From Truepera sp. (GTDB lineage Bacteria; Deinococcota; Deinococci; Deinococcales; Trueperaceae): 64,000 nucleotides of DNA. The first letter of the stretch is position 1, and every line of letters begins with the position of its first letter. The DNA lies in contig JAGXSJ010000137.1 of the NCBI GenBank assembly GCA_018333895.1, forward strand, positions 1 through 64,000, in the 5' to 3' direction. The notes below the pieces were generated by a model. The model did no database searches and was not told the origin of the DNA. It saw only the letters and a program-made list of their open reading frames with translations. A program made the position numbers and the translations under genes. Positions 43,865 through 53,073 of this stretch are shown one piece after another.

Positions 43865-44578
43865 TCACGGTGCCTCCTCGCCTTCGGGCAGCGCTGCCGG
43901 CGGTGCGTCCTGCGGCTTGCGCGCAGGATGCGGTGGGCGCGCTAGCGTGGCCGGTGGCGTCTCCGCCGGTGCGCCGAAGATATAAGCGGCTTGCAAAAGC
44001 GCTAGGTCGGAGCGGTCTACTACTCCGTCGCGGTTGATGTCCGCCGGGAGGTTCACCCCGCTGCGCCCAAAGCTCTGCGCCAATAGCCACAGGTCGTAAA
44101 AATCCACCACCCCGTCGCGGTTGATATCTTCCGGAACCACCTCTCGCTGCGCCCGCAGGGCGTTTAAGTCATCGGCGGTCGGCGCGCTGGGCGTATCGTG
44201 GGTAAAGCGCGGGTTCATGATTCCCCCCTCGCTCGGCGATAGCCCTAGCAAGACACCGACCTCGTGCAGCAGCGCGCGCTCTTTGAAGGGACTCGCCGGA
44301 TTGAGGCGGACTTCCAGCGTGCGCCGTCCGGCCTCGGTCCGCGCTACGGTCAGCGAGTGGGTGTCAGGCCCGAAGGCAGCGGCGCTGCCGTAGCCGATCA
44401 AAGTATCGGCCTCTTCGGCTAGCCTCGCCGTTACCTCTACCCCTTCCGCGCCTCTCCAGGCAGCGAAGGCAGCGGCCACCCGTTCCTCTAAGTCGAGCGG
44501 GCCGCCGCGGGGGTCGACGCGATAGGTAAGCGCTAGAGCACTACTAACCAGCAGGAGGATGACCGGCCAGTATCTCAT
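43865..44578 (-). CDS. Secreted matrixin-like protein with two dockerin repeats
   Basis: 237 residues: signal peptide (1-17), a small zincin-like region (about 20-130) and two calcium-binding dockerin repeats, DINRDGVVDFYDLWLLAQSFG and DINRDGVVDRSDLALLQAAYIFG (about 150-205). The protease motif is degenerate: HEVGVLLGLSPSEGGIMNP lacks the second and third histidines of HExGHxxGLxH, so it is probably not a protease. A palindromic element forms part of the Pro-rich tail. It is the last gene of a three-gene operon whose first gene encodes a cohesin-like domain. Confidence 0.75.
   Translation of the reverse strand: MRYWPVILLLVSSALALTYRVDPRGGPLDLEERVAAAFAAWRGAEGVEVTARLAEEADTLIGYGSAAAFGPDTHSLTVARTEAGRRTLEVRLNPASPFKERALLHEVGVLLGLSPSEGGIMNPRFTHDTPSAPTADDLNALRAQREVVPEDINRDGVVDFYDLWLLAQSFGRSGVNLPADINRDGVVDRSDLALLQAAYIFGAPAETPPATLARPPHPARKPQDAPPAALPEGEEAP
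43908..43928 (-). repeat. Palindromic element in the dockerin-protein gene
   Basis: TCCTGCGGCTTGCGCGCAGGA, a shortened GC-rich form, is read in frame in the C-terminal tail (PHPARKPQDAPP). Confidence 0.8.
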
Positions 44579-45084
44579 CGGTTCTCCAGCAGTGGCTCGA
44601 GCGCTGTTAGAATGGCCTCAGTGTCGCCACCCTCGCCGTCTAGCAATAACGCGCCGGCCTCGTCGAGGCTAAGCAGGCGCTCCTGAGCGTCCACAAAGCC
44701 GAGTTCAGTTAGACGCCACAGCCCCTGGTTGAAACCGACAATGGGCGAGTAGTAGGGGGCATCGTAGGCTAACAGCAACACCTCGTCGCCTATTGCCAAG
44801 CTGGGCATCCCCACCACGCTGATACTGAGGCCCGTCTCTAGCACACCGCCGTAAAAGGCTAGGCTAAGGGTATCCCCGAGTTCCCCAGCTAGCGGGCGGG
44901 TTACCGTCAGGGTCACCACCGTCCAGGGCTCGCCGTCACGGGCCTCTACGGCGACGTTTTCGACCACCCCGAATACAGCTAAGTCGGCTTTCTGTGTCAG
45001 CTCCTCCAGAGTCAAGGCGGTAAAGGTAGTGGCTAGCGCCCAGGAGAGACTGAGTACCGCCAGCAATAAGCTAAGCCGCTTCAT
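44575..45084 (-). CDS. Secreted protein of unknown function in the cohesin/dockerin cluster
   Basis: 169 residues, signal peptide MKRLSLLLAVLSLSWALA. The mature part begins FTALTLEELTQKADLAVFGVVENVAVEARDG and continues as beta strands. It resembles secreted proteins often encoded beside matrixin-like dockerin proteins, but has no named domain I can assign. It overlaps both neighbours by 4 nt (ATGA), so the three genes are translated together. Confidence 0.7.
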   Translation of the reverse strand: MKRLSLLLAVLSLSWALATTFTALTLEELTQKADLAVFGVVENVAVEARDGEPWTVVTLTVTRPLAGELGDTLSLAFYGGVLETGLSISVVGMPSLAIGDEVLLLAYDAPYYSPIVGFNQGLWRLTELGFVDAQERLLSLDEAGALLLDGEGGDTEAILTALEPLLENR

Positions 45085-45848
45085 GGCTGTCTGCGCTCCT
45101 CCTCAGGTTCGGTCAGCTCATCGACTAATCTACCCGCAGGAACCCCCTCGCGGAGCTGGCTAAAGGCGTGCCTGCCCCCTTGCGAGAGGAACTCGGTGCA
45201 AGCGATTAGCTCCATAGTGCTGGGGGCAAGCGGCTCAAAGGAGAGCTCAAAGACGCCGTGCTCACCGTTTAAGCTGCCGCCCAGGACGGCCACGTCAATG
45301 TTGATGGTGCCCCCCTGATGGTGCCAGAACAGCGCTAAGTCATTGCGGATGGGCCGGATACTATCCGGAATCAGTCTAAAGCGGGTAGGATCAAAACTGA
45401 GCAGGGTGCGCAAAGCCTGCAACTGGCGAGCCTGGGCGACTCTCACACGCAGAGTAAAGGGCTGACGCAGCTCGGTGAGCGGTACGTTCAAGACCAGCGC
45501 GGCCGGGGGCGGCTCGGTGACCTGGATGGTGAACTCGCGAAAGGTTCGGGACAGGTTGGCATCAAAGATCTCAATGGTGAAGGTATAACGCCCGACCTGC
45601 GTGGGGACGCCGCGTACCGTGCCACCTTGCAAGCTGAGTCCGGGCGGTAGTTCCCCGTCTTTAAGCGCGTAGCGATACGGCGATAACCCGCCAGCGACCT
45701 GAATTGTCACGCTGTAAGGCTCGCCAAGGAAAGCGGTCTCAAAACCGGTAGCGCGCAGCTCGAGCGGAGTCCCTGGCGTACTGACCTCACCGCAGGCGAT
45801 GAGCAGCGCCAGCACCAGCAGCGCCAGCGGATAGGGGCGCATACGCAT
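45081..45848 (-). CDS. Lipoprotein with putative Ig and cohesin-like domains
   Basis: 255 residues. Lipoprotein signal with lipobox LLIAC (Cys 19). Domain 1 (about 28-112) is a He_PIG putative Ig domain (GGLSPYRYALKDGELPPGLSLQGGTVRGVPTQVGRYTFTI). Domain 2 (about 118-230) reads like a cohesin (RQPFTLRVRVAQARQLQALRTLLSFDPTRFRL..GGSLNGEHGVFELSFEP). As a surface-anchored cohesin it could hold the dockerin protein encoded two genes downstream. Confidence 0.7.
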   Translation of the reverse strand: MRMRPYPLALLVLALLIACGEVSTPGTPLELRATGFETAFLGEPYSVTIQVAGGLSPYRYALKDGELPPGLSLQGGTVRGVPTQVGRYTFTIEIFDANLSRTFREFTIQVTEPPPAALVLNVPLTELRQPFTLRVRVAQARQLQALRTLLSFDPTRFRLIPDSIRPIRNDLALFWHHQGGTINIDVAVLGGSLNGEHGVFELSFEPLAPSTMELIACTEFLSQGGRHAFSQLREGVPAGRLVDELTEPEEERRQP

Positions 45849-45854
45849 AGCCGT

Positions 45855-45860
45855 AGCGTA
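45855..45860 (-). promoter_or_regulatory. Leaderless -10 box for the cohesin/dockerin operon
   Basis: TACGCT ends 6 nt before ATG 45848 on the minus strand. Confidence 0.5.
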
Positions 45861-45968
45861 TCAGATGGCGTATTTGAATGATGTACGGCAGGGGTTAAAG
45901 CTCAGCTTCTGCGAAGAAGCATGGTAAGCTGACCAAAACCCCCAGCCTGCCTTGGGCAAGGAGCTGCT

Positions 45969-48900
45969 ATGCCGGAGTACACGCTACTAACCGACCCCCT
46001 TAATCCGAATCAGGCGCTGGAGCGCGAGTTTCACATGAATCGAGCCGCCAGGCAGCGCTATCAGGTTAAGAGCGCCCTCTTTGGCACCCACGGCAACGTG
46101 ATCTTTGCTGACTACAGCGCCGCGCAAGAGCTAGCCCATAGCATCAACACCGCCCGCCTTCCGGAGACCGCAGTTAGCGCTGGTGATCTGGCGGCGCTGG
46201 GCCTGCTGGACGAGCTCTATCACCTGCTCATAGACGCCTACCGCGAAGAGGTAAACCCCGAAGTGCTGGCTAAAGCCTACCGCCACATTGAGCAGGCGCT
46301 CGGCGAGCAGGCGCAAAAGACCCTGCATCAGTTCGCCGCGCAGTTCCCGGCGGCAGCGGTCTACCGGGGTGAACAGGTGTTAGATAACTACCTGGCTGGC
46401 CAGACCGCGGGCGTACCCCATCGCCAGATTGTGCTAGAAGAGCTCTTGATGCTCTGGCTCGATAATGAGAATCCGGCCTGCGAGCGCTACCGCGAACTGT
46501 TCGACGACAGCTCGCTGCGCGAAGTGACGGCGTATTCGCAGATTATTACGGAGCTTAAACGCTTCTTCGATCAGGAGCCGGGCTTTGGCCCCGATGGCGC
46601 CTCGCTCTTTGCGCTGCTGCGCGCCCCAGCCCTTCATAGCCCCACCTCGTTGGCGGGCCAGCTAGAGTATATCCGCGCCTACTGGACACCCATCTTAGGG
46701 GCGCGCTTCGAGCGCTTCACGGTGCGCTTGCTGCTATCGCTCGACATTTTCAAAGAGGAGGCGAAGTGGGGCTTGGTCGGCGGCGAACCCGAAACGGTGG
46801 TGCTAGACGAAGCCGCTTTGCGCGGACCGGCGCGCCGTGGCCCGGTCGAGTACGAACGTTTCAGCCCCGACCAGTCGTGGATGCCGCGCCTGGTGATGAT
46901 CGCTAAAAGTACCTATGTCTGGCTTGACCAGCTCTCCAAGCAGTACCAGCGCCCCCTTCACCGGCTCGATCAGATCCCCGACCAGGAGCTCGATCGCCTA
47001 GCCGAGTTCGGCTTTAGCGGCCTGTGGCTGATCGGCCTGTGGGAGCGGAGCCCTGCCTCGGCGCGGATCAAGCACCTAATGGGCAATCCCGACGCGGTCG
47101 CCTCAGCCTATTCGCTCTACGACTACACCATCGCCCACGACCTGGGCGGCGAGAGTGCCTATCAGAACCTGCGCGACCGCGCTTGGCAGCGCGGCATCCG
47201 CCTGGCCTCGGACATGGTGCCAAACCATATGGGGATCGATTCGCGCTGGGTTATTGAGCACCCCGACTGGTTCTTGTCGCTGTCGCACCCGCCCTACCCC
47301 GGCTACACCTATAGCGGTCCGGATCTCTCGAGCGACCCCCGCGTCGGCATCTTTATCGAAGATCACTACTACCACCAGAGCGATGCGGCGGTGGTCTTTA
47401 AGCGCGTGGATCGCTGGACTGACGAGGCCAGGTACATCTACCACGGCAACGACGGCACCAGCATGCCCTGGAACGACACCGCCCAGCTCAACTACCTCCA
47501 GGCGGAGGTGCGCGAGGCGGTAATCCAGACCATCTTAGCGGTAGCCCGCCGGTTCCCGATCATCCGTTTCGATGCGGCTATGACGCTGGCCAAGCAGCAC
47601 GTCCAGCGGCTCTGGTTCCCCGAGCCGGGGCAGGGCGGGGCCATCCCCTCACGCGCTCAGTACGGCAGTATGTCCCATGAGACGTTCGAGGCGCTGATGC
47701 CTAACGAGTTCTGGCGCGAGGTGGTCGACCGCGTAGCAACTGAGGTGCCCGATACGCTGCTGTTAGCTGAGGCGTTCTGGATGCTGGAGGGCTACTTCGT
47801 CCGGACGCTGGGGATGCACCGGGTCTACAACAGCGCCTTTATGAACATGCTGAAGCGCGAGGAGAACCAGAAGTACCGCCAAACTATCAAGAACATCATC
47901 GAGTTCGAGCCGGAGATAATCAAGCGCTTTGTCAACTTCATGAACAACCCCGACGAGGAGACGGCGGTAGCGCAGTTCGGCCAGGACGGCAAGTACTTCG
48001 GTGTGTGCGTGATGATGGTCACGCTACCTGGACTGCCCATGTTCGGCCACGGCCAGCTTGAGGGCTATCACGAGAAGTACGGCATGGAGTACCGTCGCGC
48101 CAAGTGGGACGAGGAGCCCAATCAGTGGTTAATCGAACGACACCGGCGCGAGATTGTGCCGCTACTGAAGCGCCGCAGCCAGTTTGCCGAGGTCGAGAAC
48201 TTCTTGCTATACGACTTCTATCAGGACGGCTATGTCAACGAAAACGTCTTTGCCTACACCAATCGGCACCAGGGCCAGGCCTCGCTGGTGGTCTACAACA
48301 ATAAGTACGAGGCGGCGCAGGGCTGGCTCCGGCAGTCGCTGCCATACAAAGCTGAATTGTCGGGCGATCCTGCGGATACTCGCAGGACGGGGCGGAGTCA
48401 GACCAAGCTGCTGGCCGAGGGGCTAGGGCTAAGTTGGGGCCAGGAGCGCTTTTGCACCATGCGCGAGCACCCGTCCGGCCTGGAGTACCTGCGGCGTAAC
48501 CGCGAGCTGTTCGAGCAGGGGCTCTACCTAGAGCTTGGCGCCTTCGGCTATCAGGTCTACTGGGAGGTGCGCGAGGTCGTCGATGTCAATGGGCTCTATG
48601 CCCAGCTCCACCGCGAGCTAGGCGGGCGCGGCGTGCCGAGCATCGAGATGGCCTTGTCGGACCTTAAGCTGCGGCCACTGCATGAAGCCTGGGCCGGGCT
48701 GTTTGCAGTTTCGCTGCTGCAAGGGCTAGCCGAGGGCGATACCGGCGTGCTGGCGCCGCTAGAGGAGGCGCTGGCCTGGTTTTGGCACCAGGCGGCGGCT
48801 TACGGCTTTATGGGTGACGCCGAGGTGCTGACGGAGAAATGGGAGCGCATCGCCAATATGCTCGAGCGCTTGGCCGGTGAGGAATGGTCGGGCGATCCTG

Positions 48901-49532
48901 CGGATACTCGCAGGACGACGCTACAGCCCTATCTGACGCTCGAGCCCAGCGGCTGTGCGGTGCTTCTAGCCGGGGAACTACTCTCCCAACTCGAAGACGT
49001 CACACCGGGCTTGGTCGAGAGGGGGCGCTTAGTGCAGGCGCTCTGCCGCGCGTTGGAACGGCTTGGCATGTCGGCTGAGGAGGCGGCGCGCCGCGCCGAG
49101 TTACCCACTGCGGTCCGGCGCCATGAGCTTAAGCCTTTGCTGGAAGACCCCTCTGCCGAGGCCGTAGCAGCCTTCTGGCAGCGGTTCCTGGACGACCCCA
49201 TAGCGGCTAAACTGTTGCTAGTCAACGAGCACCAGGGGGTTCGCTGGTTTAACCGCGAGGCCTACCGCGAGCTAGTCGCCGCGCTAGTGCAGACAGCGGC
49301 TCTGGCCGGGGCGGAGAGCGGGGGGCTGCGCACTCTGGCACAGCGGTTTAGGGAGGTCGAGGGGCGCTCGAGCTATCAGCTTAACAAGCTCATCAGCGGC
49401 CAGACGTCCTACGGCGATCCTGCGAGTATCCGCAGGACGCAGGATCAGCGTGCGGAGGATACGCTGCAAAGCTCTCGCGATAAACCGCCAGTCAGCGATG
49501 AGGTTGAGGAAAAAGTGGAGAGAGAGGAGTAG
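45969..49532 (+). CDS. Large GH13 (alpha-amylase family) protein
   Basis: 1187 residues, no signal peptide. A helical N-terminal region (1-340) precedes a GH13 barrel (about 345-760): SDMVPNHMGID, IIRFDAAMTLAKQH (nucleophile Asp), LLLAEAFWMLEGYFV (acid/base Glu) and NFMNNPDEETA (third acidic residue). TLPGLPMFGHGQLEGYHEKYGMEYRRA follows. The C-terminal region (about 790-1187) is helical and holds all three 24-bp palindromic insertions. Similar long proteins occur in Deinococcota and Chloroflexota without known function. Cytosolic alpha-glucan or trehalose metabolism is a guess. Confidence 0.85.
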   Translation: MPEYTLLTDPLNPNQALEREFHMNRAARQRYQVKSALFGTHGNVIFADYSAAQELAHSINTARLPETAVSAGDLAALGLLDELYHLLIDAYREEVNPEVLAKAYRHIEQALGEQAQKTLHQFAAQFPAAAVYRGEQVLDNYLAGQTAGVPHRQIVLEELLMLWLDNENPACERYRELFDDSSLREVTAYSQIITELKRFFDQEPGFGPDGASLFALLRAPALHSPTSLAGQLEYIRAYWTPILGARFERFTVRLLLSLDIFKEEAKWGLVGGEPETVVLDEAALRGPARRGPVEYERFSPDQSWMPRLVMIAKSTYVWLDQLSKQYQRPLHRLDQIPDQELDRLAEFGFSGLWLIGLWERSPASARIKHLMGNPDAVASAYSLYDYTIAHDLGGESAYQNLRDRAWQRGIRLASDMVPNHMGIDSRWVIEHPDWFLSLSHPPYPGYTYSGPDLSSDPRVGIFIEDHYYHQSDAAVVFKRVDRWTDEARYIYHGNDGTSMPWNDTAQLNYLQAEVREAVIQTILAVARRFPIIRFDAAMTLAKQHVQRLWFPEPGQGGAIPSRAQYGSMSHETFEALMPNEFWREVVDRVATEVPDTLLLAEAFWMLEGYFVRTLGMHRVYNSAFMNMLKREENQKYRQTIKNIIEFEPEIIKRFVNFMNNPDEETAVAQFGQDGKYFGVCVMMVTLPGLPMFGHGQLEGYHEKYGMEYRRAKWDEEPNQWLIERHRREIVPLLKRRSQFAEVENFLLYDFYQDGYVNENVFAYTNRHQGQASLVVYNNKYEAAQGWLRQSLPYKAELSGDPADTRRTGRSQTKLLAEGLGLSWGQERFCTMREHPSGLEYLRRNRELFEQGLYLELGAFGYQVYWEVREVVDVNGLYAQLHRELGGRGVPSIEMALSDLKLRPLHEAWAGLFAVSLLQGLAEGDTGVLAPLEEALAWFWHQAAAYGFMGDAEVLTEKWERIANMLERLAGEEWSGDPADTRRTTLQPYLTLEPSGCAVLLAGELLSQLEDVTPGLVERGRLVQALCRALERLGMSAEEAARRAELPTAVRRHELKPLLEDPSAEAVAAFWQRFLDDPIAAKLLLVNEHQGVRWFNREAYRELVAALVQTAALAGAESGGLRTLAQRFREVEGRSSYQLNKLISGQTSYGDPASIRRTQDQRAEDTLQSSRDKPPVSDEVEEKVEREE
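48366..48389 (+). repeat. 24-bp palindromic element 1 in the GH13 gene
   Basis: Core TCCTGCGGATACTCGCAGGA at 48368-48387; encodes DPADTRRT in frame. Confidence 0.9.
48894..48917 (+). repeat. 24-bp palindromic element 2 in the GH13 gene
   Basis: Identical to the copy at 48366, including the 6 nt upstream (TCGGGC); encodes DPADTRRT in frame. Confidence 0.9.
49416..49445 (+). repeat. 24-bp palindromic element 3 in the GH13 gene
   Basis: Core TCCTGCGAGTATCCGCAGGA (49418-49437), the inverse orientation of copies 1 and 2, still in frame as DPASIRRT. It is followed by a loose GCAGGAT half. Confidence 0.9.
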
Positions 49533-49577
49533 GTGGTAGGGGCTACACTGCCCACAACCCACTTACTACTTCCTGTC

Positions 49578-49598
49578 TCCTGCGGATACTCGCAGGAT
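49578..49598 (+). repeat. Intergenic palindromic element downstream of the GH13 gene
   Basis: TCCTGCGGATACTCGCAGGA followed by T; the same core as the coding copies, between two convergent genes. Confidence 0.9.
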
Positions 49599-49612
49599 AA
49601 AGTGCTGAACGC

Positions 49613-50113
49613 TTAGCCAACCGCCTCCTGCAGCCGCCGATAGCTGAGGTGCGTCAGCGCTAGCGCCAAGGCGTCGGCCACGTGATGGCTGTCAGGGCTG
49701 TGGGGGAGCCTCAGCATGGCCCGCACCATGAAGGTGACTTGCGCCTTGCTGGCCCGGCCCGACCCGACCAGCGCCTGCTTGACCTGCAACGGGCCGTATT
49801 CGAAGACCGGCACACCGTGGCGGGCGGCAGCTAGCAGCGCCACCCCGACCGCCTGGCCGACCTTGAAAGCAAGGTCGCGCTGCTGGTGAAAGTACTGCCC
49901 TTCAATAACCAGTGCGCCAGGCCGGTGCGCCAGGATAAACGCCTCGGTCGCCTGGTAGAGCGCCAGCAACCGTTCCGCTTGTGGGCTGCGCGGGCTGGTG
50001 CGAACTAACGCACTGCCGAGCAGCGTGACCTCCCGGCCCAGTTCGCGCACTGCGCCGAGGCCCAGATTGGCCAAACCGGGGTCGAGGCCAACCACTACTA
50101 GCGGAGCAGACAT
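49613..50113 (-). CDS. ruvC: Crossover junction endodeoxyribonuclease RuvC
   Basis: 166 residues. Resolves Holliday junctions during recombination repair. Acidic active-site residues are Asp in GLDPGLANLG, Glu in VIEGQYFHQQRDLAFKVGQAVG and Asp in HHVADALALALTHL. ruvA and ruvB are not adjacent. The gene is convergent with the GH13 gene. Confidence 0.95.
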   Translation of the reverse strand: MSAPLVVVGLDPGLANLGLGAVRELGREVTLLGSALVRTSPRSPQAERLLALYQATEAFILAHRPGALVIEGQYFHQQRDLAFKVGQAVGVALLAAARHGVPVFEYGPLQVKQALVGSGRASKAQVTFMVRAMLRLPHSPDSHHVADALALALTHLSYRRLQEAVG

Positions 50114-50140
50114 GGCTCTAGCATGACATGCCGGTGCGCT

Positions 50141-50905
50141 CTAAAGTTTAGGCACCACCACCGGCCCCAGCCCAGGCGGATGCAGCACCTCGGCGGCAGC
50201 GCCGTAGACCTGGCGCAGCAGCGCCGAAGTAACCACCTCAGCGGGGGGGCCCTCGGCCACCAGGCGGCCCTGGTTTAGCACCAGCAGCCGGTCGCAGGCC
50301 CGAATGGCCAGATTGAGGTCATGCAGCACTACCAACGCCGCGAGGCCGTTCGCCGCTTCGCGGCGGATGAGCGCCACCAACTCGGCTTGATAGCTCAGGT
50401 CGAGGTGGTTGGTGGGTTCATCCAGCAGCAGGAGCTTCGGCTCTTGGGCCAGGGCTCGAGCCAACACCACCCGCTGCCGCTCACCGCCGGAAAGGGTAGC
50501 GGCTAGGCGGTGGCGGAAGCGCCAGGTGTCGGTGCGGCGCAGCGCCTCTTCAGTTATCGCCTCGTCGCGGCGCGATGGCTGGGAGAGCCAGCCCAGGTGC
50601 GGCGTGCGGCCCATGGCGACTAGCTCCAGCGCGGTAAAACCGTCTGGCAGTTCGGCGGCTTGCGGTACTACGGCGGCGATCCGGGCTAGCTCGAGCCTGC
50701 TCAGGCTGCCAAGCTCGCGACCCGCTACCATCACCATACCGGCGTCAGGGCTCAGGATACGAGTCAGCAGGCGAATCAAGGTCGACTTCCCTGCCCCGTT
50801 CGGCCCTACTACCCCCAACACCTCACCCGCTGCCAGGCTAAAGCTGAGGTCGACTACGACCGGCGTCCGTCCGTAGCGGAAGGTGAGGCCCTGGGCGCAG
50901 AGCAC
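50141..50905 (-). CDS. btuD: Cobalamin ABC transporter ATP-binding protein
   Basis: 254 residues. Walker A GPNGAGKST, signature LSGGERQRV, Walker B LLLLDEPTNHLD and the switch His in VLHDLNLAI. By sequence it belongs to the FecE/BtuD group; the cobalamin riboswitch at the head of the operon decides for vitamin B12. It overlaps the permease gene by 1 nt. Confidence 0.92.
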   Translation of the reverse strand: MLCAQGLTFRYGRTPVVVDLSFSLAAGEVLGVVGPNGAGKSTLIRLLTRILSPDAGMVMVAGRELGSLSRLELARIAAVVPQAAELPDGFTALELVAMGRTPHLGWLSQPSRRDEAITEEALRRTDTWRFRHRLAATLSGGERQRVVLARALAQEPKLLLLDEPTNHLDLSYQAELVALIRREAANGLAALVVLHDLNLAIRACDRLLVLNQGRLVAEGPPAEVVTSALLRQVYGAAAEVLHPPGLGPVVVPKL

Positions 50906-51963
50906 TAGCCCTCCCGCCGATGCAGGCTCGAGCGCCGCAGCACCGCCAGAAAGAACGGCCCCCCCACCAGCGCCGTAATCACCCCGACCGGCAGTTCGCT
51001 CGGTGCGATTACGGTGCGGGCCAGTAAGTCGGCCAGCACCATAAACACCGCACCGGCCAGGCAGGCCAGCGGGATCAACCGGTAGTGATCAGCTCCGACC
51101 CACAGCCGCACCGCGTGCGGCACCATCAACCCGACAAAGCCGATCACCCCCGATACGCTGACCGCAGCGGCGGTAGCCAGGGTGGCCGCCCCAATCAGCA
51201 GCAGCTTAAAGGCCTCAACCGGCAAGCCGAGCTGCGCCGCCTGCTCCTCGCCGAGCGCCAGCAGGTTAAGCGCGCGATGGCTGAGCCAGATGACAACGGC
51301 TGCCACTAGGACAAACGGTAAGGCCGAAGCGAGTTTGGCCCAGCCGGCAAAGGCGAAGCTGCCCAGCAGCCAGGCCAGCACCCCGGCCGCCTGCTCCCGC
51401 GCTGCCAGCATGGTCAGCGAGGTCGCGGCGGTGAGGATCGAGCCCACCACCACCCCCGCCAGGATCAGTGCCACCAGCGGCAGGCCGCCCCCTTGCCTGG
51501 CCAGCACGGTCACTAGCAGGGCCGCGGCCAGTGCGCAGATGAAGGCTACCAGCGGCACGCCAAGCTGCGCCAACAGGGGCACCGTAGCCGAAAAGGCCAG
51601 CACCAGGCTGGCCCCGAAGCCCGCGCCGCTGGCTACTCCTAGCAGGTAGGGGTCGGCTAGCGGGTTGCGGAACAGCCCCTGATAGGCCACTCCAGCCAGC
51701 GCCAGCGAGCCACCCACTAGCGCCGCTAGCAGGACGCGCGGCAGACGCATTTGCCAAATGATGGTATCAAGTGGGCCGCTCAGTTCGCCGGTCAGGCCGC
51801 GCCAGACCCCGCCCACCACCTCGCGCAGGGAGATGGGGACAGCGCCTATGCTCGCTGCCAGCCCGATTACCGCTAACAGGATAGCCAACCCTAAGAGCGG
51901 CAGGCCTAGCGGCAGGCGGCGCGGCGCGGCCGCAGTAGTCAGCGCGGCAGGGTCAGAAAGCAT
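50905..51963 (-). CDS. btuC: Cobalamin ABC transporter permease
   Basis: 352 residues with about ten membrane helices of the FecCD/BtuC family ([73 protein letters not shown]-like stretch). It overlaps the binding-protein gene by 11 nt. Confidence 0.93.
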   Translation of the reverse strand: [352 protein letters not shown]

Positions 51964-52834
51964 CAGGATGGAAGAAGCTCGCCAGCAACCTGACCGCCGC
52001 GCCCAAGTTGGGACCGGGGCGATTGATGAGATCGACCTGGGCTGACGTTAATTCGATGATCGCTCCCTCCACCACCGCAGTCAGCGTCGCCCAGCCTGGC
52101 CGCGCCGCCACGGTGGCAACACTCTCGCCGTAGGGGGCGCTTGCCAGCACGATAATCTCCGGGTCAGCGCTGATGACAAACTCCGGATCGAGCATCGGGA
52201 AGTCGCCTAGCTCAGCCGGGACGATGTTCTGCCCCCCCGCCTTAGCGATTAGCACACCGATGAAGCTGCCGGGGCCGACGCTAAAGGGGGTAGCATCGAG
52301 CTCGTAATAGACGGTCGGAGGTGTGCGGCCGGCGACCGCCGCCACGACCGCCGCGATCTCTGCCCGCACGCTGGTGGCTAATTGGGCAGCCTCCTCCTGA
52401 CGATTGACAAGCTGGCCGATAATCTCAAAGAAGGTGAAGGCGTCCTCAAAGCGCTGCGGACTCCCGGCATACACCGTAAGACCGGCCTGGCGCAGCGCCC
52501 CGGCTAACTCGCCGAACTCGGAGACCAGCACCAGGTCGGGCTCGAGCGCCACAATCGCCTCTAAGCTGAAACCGAAGAGACCGCCGCCCAGCGTGGGGAG
52601 GCCGCTAGTGTTAGGGATGCCGGCGCTAAAGTCGTCGATTCCCACTAATGTCAAACAGCCGTTTAGCGCGCAGACTGTCTCGGTGTGGCTAGGCAGCATG
52701 CTGACTACCCGCTGCGGCTCACCGGTCAGCGTCAGCGTGTAGCCCTGCTCGTCGGTCAGCGTTAGCGGGTACGAGCTGGCTAGCGCAGTAGCCAACCACA
52801 GGGCCATGATTAGCAGGGTGCGAAAAAGCAACAC
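51953..52834 (-). CDS. btuF: Cobalamin-binding periplasmic protein
   Basis: 293 residues. GTG 52834 is chosen because AAGGAGG lies 6 nt upstream; a longer frame from TTG 52867 would start inside the riboswitch. Signal peptide MLLFRTLLIMALWLATALA. Cluster A binding-protein features are PQRVVSMLPSHTETVCALNG, LEAIVALEPDLVLVSEFGE and GGQNIVPAELGDFPMLDPEFVISADPEIIV. Confidence 0.92.
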   Translation of the reverse strand: MLLFRTLLIMALWLATALASSYPLTLTDEQGYTLTLTGEPQRVVSMLPSHTETVCALNGCLTLVGIDDFSAGIPNTSGLPTLGGGLFGFSLEAIVALEPDLVLVSEFGELAGALRQAGLTVYAGSPQRFEDAFTFFEIIGQLVNRQEEAAQLATSVRAEIAAVVAAVAGRTPPTVYYELDATPFSVGPGSFIGVLIAKAGGQNIVPAELGDFPMLDPEFVISADPEIIVLASAPYGESVATVAARPGWATLTAVVEGAIIELTSAQVDLINRPGPNLGAAVRLLASFFHPDAF

Positions 52835-52849
52835 AGGAAACCTCCTTCG

Positions 52850-53040
52850 GGTCTCCTGCGAGGGCAACGGGGGCGTTTGTTGCGCCCTAGCCTTGTCCTC
52901 GCAAGGGGTGCTGCGGCTTAGTGGCCGGTACTCGGACTTTTACCGTTGCGGGACAGCGCCGGAGTTTCACCGGACTTCCCCGACCGACAAGCCCGCCAGG
53001 TTGCTGGCGTAGAGCCAGCATAGGGTTTGCCCGGAGCGTT
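52850..53040 (-). promoter_or_regulatory. Cobalamin riboswitch
   Basis: Read on the minus strand, GGGAAGTCCGGTGAAACTCC, GGCGCTGTCCCGCAACGGTA, AGTCCGAGTACC and GCCACT form the conserved core (about 52905-52980). GCAGGAGACC closes the element just before the btuF ribosome-binding site. Coenzyme B12 binding should hide that site and shut off btuFCD. Confidence 0.9.
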
Positions 53041-53067
53041 TGTCAACCGGCTAGGCAGGTCGAGTGG

Positions 53068-53073
53068 TAGCCT
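53068..53073 (+). promoter_or_regulatory. Leaderless -10 box for the AFG1/ZapE-like gene
   Basis: TAGCCT ends 6 nt before GTG 53080. Confidence 0.45.
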
